A stretch of 53,278 nucleotides of DNA. Source: Sutterella sp. (GTDB taxonomy: Bacteria; Pseudomonadota; Gammaproteobacteria; Burkholderiales; Burkholderiaceae_F). Location: assembly GCA_020025965.1 (NCBI GenBank), contig JAHHRG010000006.1, positions 1 through 53,278 of the forward strand. The letters are read 5' to 3'. The position numbers were made by a program, and so were the translations under genes. Positions 1 through 7,551 of this stretch are shown here, piece after piece (position 1 is the stretch's first letter; each line of letters begins with the position of its first letter). The notes under the pieces were generated by a model. The model was not told the DNA's origin and did no database searches. It was given only the letters and a program-made list of their open reading frames with translations.

Positions 1-262
1 GCTTGCGGAGCAGGCGTTCGGCGAGCTGGAGAAGGCAGTCGAGACCGCCGGCAGCCTGAAGAGCTGCGGAGGCGCAGATCACGGCCAAGATGGTGAGAAT
101 CACAGCGGTCGGAGCCTTACCCGGGGCAAGACCGAAACCGAAGACCAACACGACCAGACCGATACCGCCGATCAGGCCAAGTGCCATACCACCCTTACGG
201 GCGCCGTAGAAAAGGGCTACAAGAACGATGAGGAGTTGTAACCAAAAGTCAAAGCCAAGCAT
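1..262 (-). CDS. Anaerobic C4-dicarboxylate transporter, DcuA/DcuB family (5' part only)
   Basis: Only the first 87 codons are in the window; the gene runs off the left edge. The translation starts MLGFDFWLQLLIVL, has two hydrophobic segments (about residues 5-20 and 32-62, the second interrupted by LAPGKAP), and ends AGGLDCLLQLAERLLRK, which matches the conserved Dcu N-terminus (E. coli DcuA has AGGLDYLVHQTEKLLRR). The family exchanges fumarate, malate or aspartate for succinate across the inner membrane during fumarate respiration. Being next to fumarase and a fumarate reductase anchor fits that role. DcuA and DcuB cannot be told apart from this fragment. Confidence 0.85.
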   Translation of the reverse strand, partial: MLGFDFWLQLLIVLVALFYGARKGGMALGLIGGIGLVVLVFGFGLAPGKAPTAVILTILAVICASAALQAAGGLDCLLQLAERLLRK

Positions 263-650
263 ATTCTTATTCTCTCAATGAAAGAGTTTTGAGGACAAGC
301 ATAATTTTGCACTTGATTTTCTTTTGTGTGATAAAAAAATGCCAAAAATATTGGCTTAAAACAAACGTTTGTTAACCACAAGACGATTCTTTACGAAAAC
401 AGAGGTTAAACACTTAGGGTAAAACCCTGATGTTTTGGCTTTGTCATAGGGTTAACCATAAAATGCTTGAATAGCAGGTATTATCAAGGGGCTCGCTGTA
501 TAAACTCTTAGGGAAATGCCGAGGAGAAGGAACGCTATGGCGGACTTTTTTTGAGGGAAAAAACGACAAAGATTCTCATGATGTAAGGGTAATCCCGATT
601 TTCATGAAATCTGATTTATGTGAAAGACTAACCGATTTATGACGATGCAA
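263..650. promoter_or_regulatory. Upstream region of dcu, no gene
   Basis: No credible ORF. It holds the promoter side of dcu and two small symmetrical elements: a perfect 14-bp palindrome AACAAACGTTTGTT at 360-373 and a GCCAA/TTGGC hairpin at 341-355. GGTTAA or its complement recurs near 373, 407 and 452. No TTGAT-N4-ATCAA FNR box was found here. The regulatory role is inferred from position only. Confidence 0.4.
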
Positions 651-684
651 AAAAAAGGGCAGATTGCAACCGAATCCGCCCTTT
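651..684 (-). terminator. Intrinsic terminator of the fumarase gene
   Basis: Read on the minus strand, AAAGGGCGGATT pairs with AATCTGCCCTTT across a short loop and is followed by a run of T. It starts 26 bases after the fumarase stop codon. Confidence 0.9.
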
Positions 685-710
685 GGGTTATTTGATTTCC
701 TTGTATCGAA

Positions 711-2384
711 TTATTGCTGTGATGCGCAGTGCTTACAGTCGTTGTTGCAGCAAGTGTTTCGAGAATCCAATTGCATGAAGAAGTCGTTTCCTTTGTCGTC
801 GACAAGAATAAAGGCTGGGAAGTTTTCGACTCGGATCTTGTAGACGGCTTCCATTCCTAGTTCAGGATATTCGATGCAGTCAATGCTCTTAATGCAGTTG
901 CTCGACAAAACGGCTGCAACACCGCCAATCGTACCGAGGTAGAACCCGCCGTGTTTCTTGCAGGCGTTCGTCACGGTGTCGGTACGGTTCCCCTTGGCGA
1001 TCATGATCATCGAACCGCCGTGACTCTGGAAAAGATCTACATACGGATCCATGCGGTTGGCCGTCGTAGGCCCCATGGCGCCACAGGGATAGCCGTTGGG
1101 TGTCTTGGCGGGGCCCGCGTAGAGAATCGGATGATCCTTGAAGTAGTCGGGGAGGTCTTCTCCTCTTTCAAGGCGTTCCTTCATTCGGGCGTGCGCAATG
1201 TCGCGAGCCACGATGATAGTGCCCGAGAGCTGGAGAAGCGTCGATACGGGGTGCTTTGTCAAATCGGCGAGAACTTCCTTCATCGGACGGTCAAGATCAA
1301 TGGCAACGCCGCCGACTTTGCTGGTCTGACGGTACTCGATTGGGATCAGGTCGCCTGGATGGTCGTCGAGTTTCTCAATCCAGAGACCGTCGACATTGAT
1401 TTTGCATTTTACGTTACGGTCCGCGGAGCAACTCACGCCCATACCTATTGGGCAGCTCGCACCGTGACGAGGCAGACGAATGACACGGATATCATGGGCC
1501 AAGTATTTGCCACCGAATTGCGCGCCAAGGCCGATTTTGTGAGCTTCCTTTAAGAGAAGGTTTTCGAGCTCAACGTCACGGAAGGCACGGCCGGTTTCAT
1601 CACCCACAGTGGGCAAGCTGTCGTAGTAATGGCAGGAGGCGAGTTTCACTGTCAACATTGTGCGCTCGACCGAGGTGCCACCGATCACGAAGGCAATGTG
1701 ATAGGGCGGGCAGGCCGCTGTACCCAAGGTTTTCATCTTGTCGATGAGGTAGGGAATGAGTCTTTCGGGGTTGAGCACTGCCTTCGTTTCTTGGTAGAGG
1801 TAGGACTTGTTAGCAGAACCACCTCCTTTAACGACGCAGAGGAATTTGTATTCGTTGCCTTCTGTGGCTTCGATATCGATTTGAGCCGGAAGGTTGCAAC
1901 GCGTGTTCACTTCCTCATACATCGATAAAGGCGCATTCTGAGAGTAACGCAGGTTCTGCTTTGTATAGGTGTTGTAAACGCCTTTCGAAATGGCTTCTTC
2001 ATCGCAGAAACCTGTCCAGACATACTGGCCCTTTTCGCCGTGAATGATGGCGGTACCAGTGTCTTGGCAGTAAGGGAGAATGCCCTTGGCGGCGACTTCA
2101 CCGTTTCGAAGAAAGGTGAGTGCCACATATTTGTCGTTTTCGGTGGTTTCAGGATCCGAGAAGATCTTGGCGATCTGCTCGTTGTGAGCACGACGAAGCT
2201 TGAAGTTGACTTCGGTGAAAGCCGTTTCAATTAAGGTGGTCAGCGCTTCTGGGGCCACTTTCAGGACGGTATGTCCTTCGAAGTCACCGGTACTGACAAA
2301 GTCCTTGGTGACGAGCTTGTATTCCGTCGTGTCTTCGCCGGTCTGGAACATCGGCGCATATTTGAACTGAGGGGGCTGAGCCAT
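711..2384 (-). CDS. fumA: Class I fumarate hydratase ([4Fe-4S], FumA/FumB type)
   Basis: 557 residues, close to the roughly 550 of E. coli FumA/FumB, and alignable along the whole length. It interconverts fumarate and malate in the cytoplasm; in fumarate-respiring anaerobes it usually makes fumarate from malate. The three [4Fe-4S] cysteines of the family are present as C106 (YCQDTGT), C225 (AACPPYH) and C319 (GVSCSADRN). Further landmarks are AQFGGKYLAHDIRVIRLPRHG and the C-terminal FILVDDKGNDFF. The C-terminus is unusual: a cysteine-rich tail (CC, CKHC) where E. coli FumA has the shorter CANC. The gene stands alone between two terminators. FumA and FumB cannot be separated by sequence inspection, so the symbol means the class only. 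Oxygen sensitivity of the cluster fits an anaerobe. Confidence 0.93.
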   Translation of the reverse strand: MAQPPQFKYAPMFQTGEDTTEYKLVTKDFVSTGDFEGHTVLKVAPEALTTLIETAFTEVNFKLRRAHNEQIAKIFSDPETTENDKYVALTFLRNGEVAAKGILPYCQDTGTAIIHGEKGQYVWTGFCDEEAISKGVYNTYTKQNLRYSQNAPLSMYEEVNTRCNLPAQIDIEATEGNEYKFLCVVKGGGSANKSYLYQETKAVLNPERLIPYLIDKMKTLGTAACPPYHIAFVIGGTSVERTMLTVKLASCHYYDSLPTVGDETGRAFRDVELENLLLKEAHKIGLGAQFGGKYLAHDIRVIRLPRHGASCPIGMGVSCSADRNVKCKINVDGLWIEKLDDHPGDLIPIEYRQTSKVGGVAIDLDRPMKEVLADLTKHPVSTLLQLSGTIIVARDIAHARMKERLERGEDLPDYFKDHPILYAGPAKTPNGYPCGAMGPTTANRMDPYVDLFQSHGGSMIMIAKGNRTDTVTNACKKHGGFYLGTIGGVAAVLSSNCIKSIDCIEYPELGMEAVYKIRVENFPAFILVDDKGNDFFMQLDSRNTCCNNDCKHCASQQ

Positions 2385-2449
2385 AGTTATTCTCTTGTCT
2401 CTTGTAATCTTGTCGGTCGATTATGTGAGGGATTTCAATCGATCTGACT

Positions 2450-2484
2450 AAAAAAAGGAGCCCCGGAACAAATGCTTCGGGGCT
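2450..2484 (-). terminator. Intrinsic terminator of the ABC ATPase gene
   Basis: Minus-strand hairpin with AGCCCCG and CGGGGCT arms, followed by seven T within two bases. It lies about 105 bases after the stop of the ATPase gene at 2591 and before the fumarase promoter. Confidence 0.88.
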
Positions 2485-2590
2485 GCTTCGAAGAGGAATA
2501 TTAGCTTTAGTACGCTTCAAATAAGCTTAAAAAAACAACATTGTTTGATTGAAAGCCATGTTTGCATTTCGGATCGGAAGGTTGAGCGTT

Positions 2591-3226
2591 TTATGCGGCT
2601 GCTTGCAGATGGCCGTTCGATAACGGAATTACTTGATCGAAATGCGTGGAATCCACGGCACCGGCTACCGCAACCAAGGCAATTGTTCCGTACTCTTTGA
2701 CCCAGGAGGAGAGGCATTTGAGGTAGTCGGAGTTGATCAGGTTCATTTGGACATCTGGCTGATCAATGAGAATGATTTTAGGATTCTGTACGAAGAGTTG
2801 TGCCAATTCGGCTAACCGCATTTCACTCGGGGTCAAGGCCGAAATCGGAAGGTCTTTTTTATCAAGAAGGTTGCAGCGGGCCAAGGCACCGATGATGCGC
2901 TCTTCGGCATAGACGGGACGTGTCCAGGACTTCTGGAGAAGTCCAAGAAGTACGAACTGATAAACCGAGGTTTCGGCCTTGAGCATATGGCGTTCGATCG
3001 GACTAGCGATGGTTACGTCGTTGCAGATCTTGTCACCGTCTGTGATATTCATTTCACCCGAATGACGAATGCGACCTTGGATTGCTCGCAAGAGGCTGGA
3101 TTTTCCGGCACCGAGAACACCTGAAACGGCGGCAAGTGTGGCAGAAGTTAATTCGACCGAAAGATCTACGATCGCCGGAATACCGCTGTAGGAAACGCCG
3201 AAATGTGAAAGGCTGAGCTTCAACAT
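2591..3226 (-). CDS. Degenerate ABC-type ATP-binding protein, orphan
   Basis: 211 residues with ABC nucleotide-binding fold landmarks. Walker A is intact (G36-V-L-G-A-G-K42-S). Other catalytic motifs are altered: the signature LSGGQ is LTPSE at 131-135; in Walker B (IILIDQP, 151-157) the catalytic glutamate after D155 is Gln156; the segment expected to hold the H-loop histidine reads VAVAGAVDS with none; and no Q-loop glutamine is evident. ABC ATPases with E-to-Q at this site bind ATP but hydrolyse it very poorly, so the protein may be structural or regulatory. No permease or second ATPase flanks it. The start ATG at 3226 lacks a good ribosome site, so the exact start is uncertain. Partner and substrate are unknown. 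Confidence 0.7.
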   Translation of the reverse strand: MLKLSLSHFGVSYSGIPAIVDLSVELTSATLAAVSGVLGAGKSSLLRAIQGRIRHSGEMNITDGDKICNDVTIASPIERHMLKAETSVYQFVLLGLLQKSWTRPVYAEERIIGALARCNLLDKKDLPISALTPSEMRLAELAQLFVQNPKIILIDQPDVQMNLINSDYLKCLSSWVKEYGTIALVAVAGAVDSTHFDQVIPLSNGHLQAAA

Positions 3227-3510
3227 AAGAAGGATGAAATTTATTGTGCAACGTTATTTATCGTAGGAGAGGTAGGCACTAAATACTATCCATCTAAAGG
3301 GTAATTTAGGACAAACTGAATACTACCTAAGGAGTAAGTTGAGGATCAGTTTTGAAAAAGAGTGAAGGGATTTAGTGTCTGACTATTAGCAGTTTTTTCA
3401 CCATAGATGAAGGGGATTTCTTGAATGTTTACCTATGTCGACTGAAAAAAGGGAAAAATATTCCTATGTTCAAGTTCCTTGCGTTGCAAGCTTTCTGATT
3501 GAATAGATAC
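3227..3510. other. Intergenic stretch between ABC ATPase and frdC terminator
   Basis: About 280 AT-rich bases with no credible ORF. TAGG and CTAA strings recur around 3260-3340, but no clear operator or promoter was identified. It presumably holds the promoter of the minus-strand ABC ATPase gene. Confidence 0.3.
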
Positions 3511-3539
3511 AAAAAGAGCTCCCGTATTTCTACGGGAGC
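3511..3539 (-). terminator. Intrinsic terminator of frdC
   Basis: Perfect 9-bp stem, GCTCCCGTA against TACGGGAGC, with a TTTC loop. On the minus strand it is followed by CTTTTTG. It lies about 50 bases after the frdC stop and shows that frdC is transcribed without frdA or frdB downstream. Confidence 0.9.
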
Positions 3540-3591
3540 CCTTGGATCTAGTGTCTGATCTGAAATGGTTTAGAAAACCGAGTTATTCAGA

Positions 3592-4452
3592 TTAGTTCTT
3601 CCACCAGTTGTTTTCATCAGCGAGCTGATAGCGCGGATTGTAGACTTCACCGGCCAACACAGCTTCTTCCTGGAGCTGAACCTGTTCGGCACCGATGGAG
3701 TAGTTCTTCCAAGCCGTGAGCGTACCGCAAACGATCATGAGAAGAGCAACAACGAGCATCGTCTTGCGGAGACCCGTACGGTCAGACTTGTCACGCTGAG
3801 CCATGACACCGGTCGTCGGGTCAGAAGCAAAGATGTCCCACTTAACGGCCAAGCGATAGAGACCAATCATGCCGTGAAGTTCGGTGATGACAAGGAAGAT
3901 GAACGTCCAAATCATGCCGGTGTGGTAGGTGTGAACACCGATAAGATGCGGGTCAAAGCTAGAAGGATTGACGAGCATGCCGACCAAATGCGGGAAGACG
4001 AAGATGAAGAGAAGGAAGGCCGTAACGAGCTGAACCATCCAGAGCGTCGTGTCTTCATGCTTGAGCATGTCGGTGTGAGCGCGGATGTCACGGAACTTGG
4101 CGTAGGACGTCGGGAAGCGACGAAGAGCGCAGAAGGCGTGGATTACAACGCAGAGGAAGATGAAGCCAACGAAGGCAACGTGGAGCCAAAGCATTTCGTG
4201 GCCGCCCGTGAGGAAGGCACCGCCGGACGTGTTGATCAAGTTGGCAAAGAGATCCTTACCGAACTGGATCGAAGACGTGAAAGCCATATGGCAGAAAAGG
4301 AAAAGACCGAGGATAACACCGGTCACGGACTGGGCGACGTCGGCGTAAGCCGTGCCACGGCCCTGGCGCTTAGCATCCTTGAGGCCAACACCCCAAACGT
4401 TTTCGTTCGGAGACGGAGTATTGCTGTACTTGACAGAATCAGGGGTCGACAT
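3592..4452 (-). CDS. frdC: Dihaem cytochrome b subunit of fumarate reductase/succinate dehydrogenase (Wolinella FrdC type)
   Basis: 286 residues with five predicted membrane helices (about 43-62, 88-110, 137-160, 173-203, 229-248). Four histidines, H55, H105, H155 and H193, have spacings 50, 50 and 38, nearly identical to the haem ligands H44, H93, H143 and H182 of Wolinella succinogenes FrdC. Glu191 sits two residues before the last ligand, as does the functionally important Glu-C180 of Wolinella. The protein would oxidise menaquinol and pass electrons to FrdB/FrdA for fumarate reduction. The flavin and iron-sulfur subunits are not adjacent: a terminator follows directly and the next gene is unrelated. 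A perfect FNR box lies 128 bases upstream. The symbol follows the Wolinella naming; sdhC is the alternative. Confidence 0.9.
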   Translation of the reverse strand: MSTPDSVKYSNTPSPNENVWGVGLKDAKRQGRGTAYADVAQSVTGVILGLFLFCHMAFTSSIQFGKDLFANLINTSGGAFLTGGHEMLWLHVAFVGFIFLCVVIHAFCALRRFPTSYAKFRDIRAHTDMLKHEDTTLWMVQLVTAFLLFIFVFPHLVGMLVNPSSFDPHLIGVHTYHTGMIWTFIFLVITELHGMIGLYRLAVKWDIFASDPTTGVMAQRDKSDRTGLRKTMLVVALLMIVCGTLTAWKNYSIGAEQVQLQEEAVLAGEVYNPRYQLADENNWWKN

Positions 4453-4843
4453 TTTACTGTCCTTAATAACGATGAATTTTTGGTGAGACCCTCGGGTCTA
4501 ACCGGAAAAATAACGCAGGTTCGCAAATCGAACCGCATCTTGTCAGCCCGTATGATGCGCTCTTAACGGAATGTTAAATTTGATATATATCAATAAAAAT
4601 GCCTCTAAATATTTCAAGAGATCCGCAAAATGTCACTAAATACGTAGATATACGTATATAAAAACCCGAATTTCAGCGCTTGAATACATATACCAAGGGA
4701 AAACCCTTAATTTATATGTATGAAAAACCGATAAAAAATGAGAAATAAAAGACAAGCTCCCGTGACTAAGGAAATTGGCGTAGATGTCGCTGCATTTCGT
4801 TCTACCAGAGTCGTTTCTGGATTTGTCTAGGGGAATCTCGCAT
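4453..4843. promoter_or_regulatory. frdC upstream region
   Basis: Non-coding stretch between frdC and the upp terminator. It contains the FNR-type site at 4580-4593 and an AT-rich segment with ATACGTA-type inverted repeats around 4637-4657. No credible ORF. Confidence 0.5.
4580..4593. promoter_or_regulatory. FNR/ANR box upstream of frdC
   Basis: TTGATATATATCAA is a perfect match to the FNR consensus TTGAT-N4-ATCAA and is fully palindromic. Its centre is about 134 bases upstream of the frdC start. If used as a class II site at -41.5, the transcription start would be near 4545. It predicts oxygen-responsive activation of frdC by an FNR/ANR-type regulator, as expected for fumarate respiration. 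Confidence 0.8.
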
Positions 4844-4883
4844 AAAAAGAAAGAGGCAATGCTCTTAAGCATTGCCTCTTTTT
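4844..4883 (-). terminator. Bidirectional intrinsic terminator of upp
   Basis: Perfect 13-bp stem, AAGAGGCAATGCT against AGCATTGCCTCTT, with a four-base loop and T-runs on both strands. It starts 16 bases after the upp stop. Confidence 0.92.
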
Positions 4884-4899
4884 AGCTCTTTAGCAAAGA

Positions 4900-5550
4900 C
4901 TAAAGAGTGCCGAAAATGCGGTCGCCTGCGTCACCGAGTCCGGGAACAATATAGGCATTTTCATTGAGATGATCGTCAAGCGCGGCCGTGTAGATCGGCA
5001 TCTTGGGATGGGCTTTGGAGAGCACTTCGATGCCTTCGGGCACGGCGACTAGGGCCATAAAGGTGATATTTTCTTCTGGGATACCGTTGGCAATCAGGAC
5101 GTCAACGGCGTGAGCACCCGAGTGTCCCGTCGCAACCATGGGGTCGCAGACGATGTAGTGATCGTGATTCAGGCGCGGAAGACGAACAAGATATTCTTTC
5201 GGCAGATGGGTCGTTTCGTCGCGATAAACGCCAATGTGACCGACTACGGCCGTCGGAATTAAAGCGAGGAGTCCGTCGGTCATACCTAAACCCGCACGAA
5301 GAATCGGTACGATCACGGTATCGGTGGCCTTCAACATGGGTGCCTTCATTGCGCAGATCGGCGTTTCGATGTCGACCAATTCGGTTTCCATGTTGCGAGT
5401 AACCTCGTAACCCATCAGAAGCGTAATTTCATAGAGAAGCGTACGAAAATCCTTCGTTACCGTATTCTTGTCTCGCATGATGGAGAGCTTGTGTTCGATC
5501 AAAGGATGATTGACGATATGAAGTGTTGGAAAGCGAGGGTCTGTACGCAT
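4900..5550 (-). CDS. upp: Uracil phosphoribosyltransferase
   Basis: 216 residues, slightly longer than E. coli Upp (208). It makes UMP from uracil and PRPP in the cytoplasmic pyrimidine salvage pathway. The PRPP-binding loop is DPMVATGHS and the uracil-binding C-terminus is NENAYIVPGLGDAGDRIFGT, both diagnostic. The N-terminal stretch IVNHPLIEHKLSIMRDKNT is also typical. The start ATG at 5550 gives MRTDPRFPTLHIVNHP. Single gene with its own terminator; no adjacent uracil permease. Confidence 0.95.
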   Translation of the reverse strand: MRTDPRFPTLHIVNHPLIEHKLSIMRDKNTVTKDFRTLLYEITLLMGYEVTRNMETELVDIETPICAMKAPMLKATDTVIVPILRAGLGMTDGLLALIPTAVVGHIGVYRDETTHLPKEYLVRLPRLNHDHYIVCDPMVATGHSGAHAVDVLIANGIPEENITFMALVAVPEGIEVLSKAHPKMPIYTAALDDHLNENAYIVPGLGDAGDRIFGTL

Positions 5551-5811
5551 GAGTGAAAAGTCCGTTTAAATGGCCTGACAAATCGCAGGATGTTCCCAAA
5601 AAAGAGGAGAGCATGTCGCGGTTGGTCTAATAATCGCTAAAAACCCCGCCTCAGAAGAGACGATCGAGTTTTTTAGCTTTGCTTTTGATATTATGATTCA
5701 AAGATACACGAAGGGCGTCTCCATCGCGAATCGTGATACAAATTTCTGCGTCTTACGTCGTATTGAACCGGCGCAACTATGCACGAACTCTGGAACGAAA
5801 AGAGGACAAAT

Positions 5812-6438
5812 ATGAAGATTCGTACCATGCTTTTGTTGCTGGTCTTGATTTTGATGGCGGTATTCCTGATCATCAACTGGACCGCTCTATCGACTGTTAT
5901 GACAGTGAATCTGGTTTATACGGAAATCCAGGCTCCTTTAGGTGCGATCGTTGTGGGGAGCTTCGTGGCTCTCACGCTCATTCTTCTTATTTATATGGTC
6001 TGGCAGCAGGCGAGTGTGACGATGGAACTTCGCGCCGCTTATAAAGAAGCCCGCAATGCTCGTGAAGTAGCCGACCATGCCGAAAAGAGCCGTTTCCAAG
6101 AAAGCAATCGTCTGATGGGTGAACGCCTTGAAAAACTCGAAGCACTCGTAACGACGCGATCCGACGAGATGCTCTCTTGCGTTCAGAAGCAGACCGTTCG
6201 TCTCGATGAACGTATCGATAAGATGGAAAACAATCTGAAGAATTATTCCGAAGACGGTCAGAAACGTCAGGATGCTGCCATTGATCAGATCAACAAGGAT
6301 CTTGCACTTTTGGAAAAGAATATTTTGACGGGACTCCCCGCTCCAACGAAGGAACCCGAAGCGGTGCCCGTCAAGGCTGAAGATCAGGATGCCGAGGTTG
6401 TTAAGAAAGAAAAGAAGATGTTTGGCGACCTCTTCTAA
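5812..6438 (+). CDS. LapA-like (DUF1049) inner-membrane protein with coiled-coil tail
   Basis: 208 residues from the ATG at 5812, chosen because AGAGGA lies just upstream and the product then starts MKIRTMLLLLVLILM; a longer form from 5779 is possible. Two hydrophobic segments (about residues 4-24 and 43-66) with the pattern FLIINW...APLGAIVVGSFVALTLILLIYMVWQQ match LapA-domain proteins, which help LPS assembly or regulation in enterobacteria. The remaining 140 residues are charged, helical and probably coiled coil (ERLEKLEALVTTRSDEM, LDERIDKMENNLKN), ending KKEKKMFGDLF. The long cytoplasmic tail is more than a minimal LapA has. Not linked to lapB here. Function is inferred from the domain only. 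Confidence 0.65.
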   Translation: MKIRTMLLLLVLILMAVFLIINWTALSTVMTVNLVYTEIQAPLGAIVVGSFVALTLILLIYMVWQQASVTMELRAAYKEARNAREVADHAEKSRFQESNRLMGERLEKLEALVTTRSDEMLSCVQKQTVRLDERIDKMENNLKNYSEDGQKRQDAAIDQINKDLALLEKNILTGLPAPTKEPEAVPVKAEDQDAEVVKKEKKMFGDLF

Positions 6439-6456
6439 GACAACACCTCTGCCGAT

Positions 6457-6496
6457 AAAAAAATGGAATTCGTGAAAACGAATTCCATTTTTTTTG
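6457..6496. terminator. Bidirectional terminator between lapA-like gene and fbp
   Basis: Perfect 13-bp stem AAATGGAATTCGT against ACGAATTCCATTT with a GAAA loop, preceded by A-run and followed by T-run, so it can serve the plus-strand gene ending at 6438 and the minus-strand fbp ending at 6542. Confidence 0.92.
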
Positions 6497-6505
6497 CCTT
6501 GGACT

Positions 6506-6531
6506 TATATGTACGGCTTACCGTACATATA
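6506..6531. repeat. Perfect inverted repeat behind fbp
   Basis: Two 11-bp arms, TATATGTACGG and CCGTACATATA, around CTTA. It lies 11 bases after the fbp stop and before the bidirectional terminator. There is no T-run of its own, so it may protect the mRNA 3' end or be a protein site; this is inference. Confidence 0.6.
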
Positions 6532-6541
6532 GTGTGAAGAC

Positions 6542-7540
6542 TTATTCGGCGTGATAGCTTGTTACGGTTTCGACTTCTTCGGCTGCACCCAAGAAGACGG
6601 CAACACGCTGATGAATCTTTTCAGGCTGAACCGTGAGGATACGCTGATGACCGTTCGTAGCAGCTGCACCAGCGTTTTCCATCAGGAAAGACATCGGGTT
6701 AGCTTCGTAGAGAAGGCGGAGCTTACCAGGCTTCGAGAGATCGCGATTGTCACGCGGATACATGAAGATACCTCCGCGTTGCAAAATACGATGAACTTCG
6801 GCCACCATGGCGGCAACCCAACGCATGTTGAAGTCTTTGCCGCGAACGCCTGTCTTGCCTTCGAGAAGTTCTGCAACATAGCGTTTCACCGGAGCTTCCC
6901 AATGACGCATGTTGGAGCAATTAATGGCGAATTCCTTGGCTTCGCGGGCAACCTTCACGTCTTCATTCGTCAAAACGAAGGTACCCGTTTTCGGGTCAAG
7001 CGTGAACATGGCAACGCCACGGCCGAGCGTGATTACCAACTGGGTCTGAGGACCGTACATGCAGTAGCCAGCGGCAACCTGATGTTCGCCCGTTTGCATG
7101 AAGTCGTCATCTGTTACATCGCGCTTGGCTTCCTTGGCTGGAAGAACCGAGAAGATGGAACCGATGGAAACGTTGATGTCGATGTTGGACGAGCCGTCCA
7201 GGGGATCGAAGCAAATCAAATATGGACCGATGGGAAGGTTGTCGGCAATGCGGATAACTTCAGGGATTTCTTCACTGACCATGCCACAAACGGTACCAGT
7301 CTGAGCAACGGCATCTACGAAGATGTCGTTACTGATGATGTCGAGTTTCTTCTGGTCTTCGCCCTGAACGTTTTCACTGCCGGCCAGACCGAGGACACCA
7401 GCCAGAGCACCGCTATGAACGAGCCAGGCAATGTTCTTGCAAGCTTCAGAAACCCCCGTCAAAAGGCGGGAAAGCTGGGGATCCAGGCCGTGCTGAACTT
7501 CTTCACGGGCAAGATACTGACTGAGGGAAATGGTAGACAC
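6542..7540 (-). CDS. fbp: Fructose-1,6-bisphosphatase class I
   Basis: 332 residues, the usual length for the class I enzyme. It hydrolyses fructose 1,6-bisphosphate to fructose 6-phosphate in gluconeogenesis. The metal and substrate motif FDPLDGSSN is at 111-119, the substrate region GGIFMYPRD near 260, and LLYEANPMSFLMENAGG-like sequence (LLYEANPMSFLMENAGA) further on. It starts 11 bases after the pepN stop, so the two are very likely cotranscribed; the same pepN-fbp order is common in Burkholderiales. Confidence 0.96.
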   Translation of the reverse strand: MSTISLSQYLAREEVQHGLDPQLSRLLTGVSEACKNIAWLVHSGALAGVLGLAGSENVQGEDQKKLDIISNDIFVDAVAQTGTVCGMVSEEIPEVIRIADNLPIGPYLICFDPLDGSSNIDINVSIGSIFSVLPAKEAKRDVTDDDFMQTGEHQVAAGYCMYGPQTQLVITLGRGVAMFTLDPKTGTFVLTNEDVKVAREAKEFAINCSNMRHWEAPVKRYVAELLEGKTGVRGKDFNMRWVAAMVAEVHRILQRGGIFMYPRDNRDLSKPGKLRLLYEANPMSFLMENAGAAATNGHQRILTVQPEKIHQRVAVFLGAAEEVETVTSYHAE

Positions 7541-7551
7541 GTTGGACTTCC

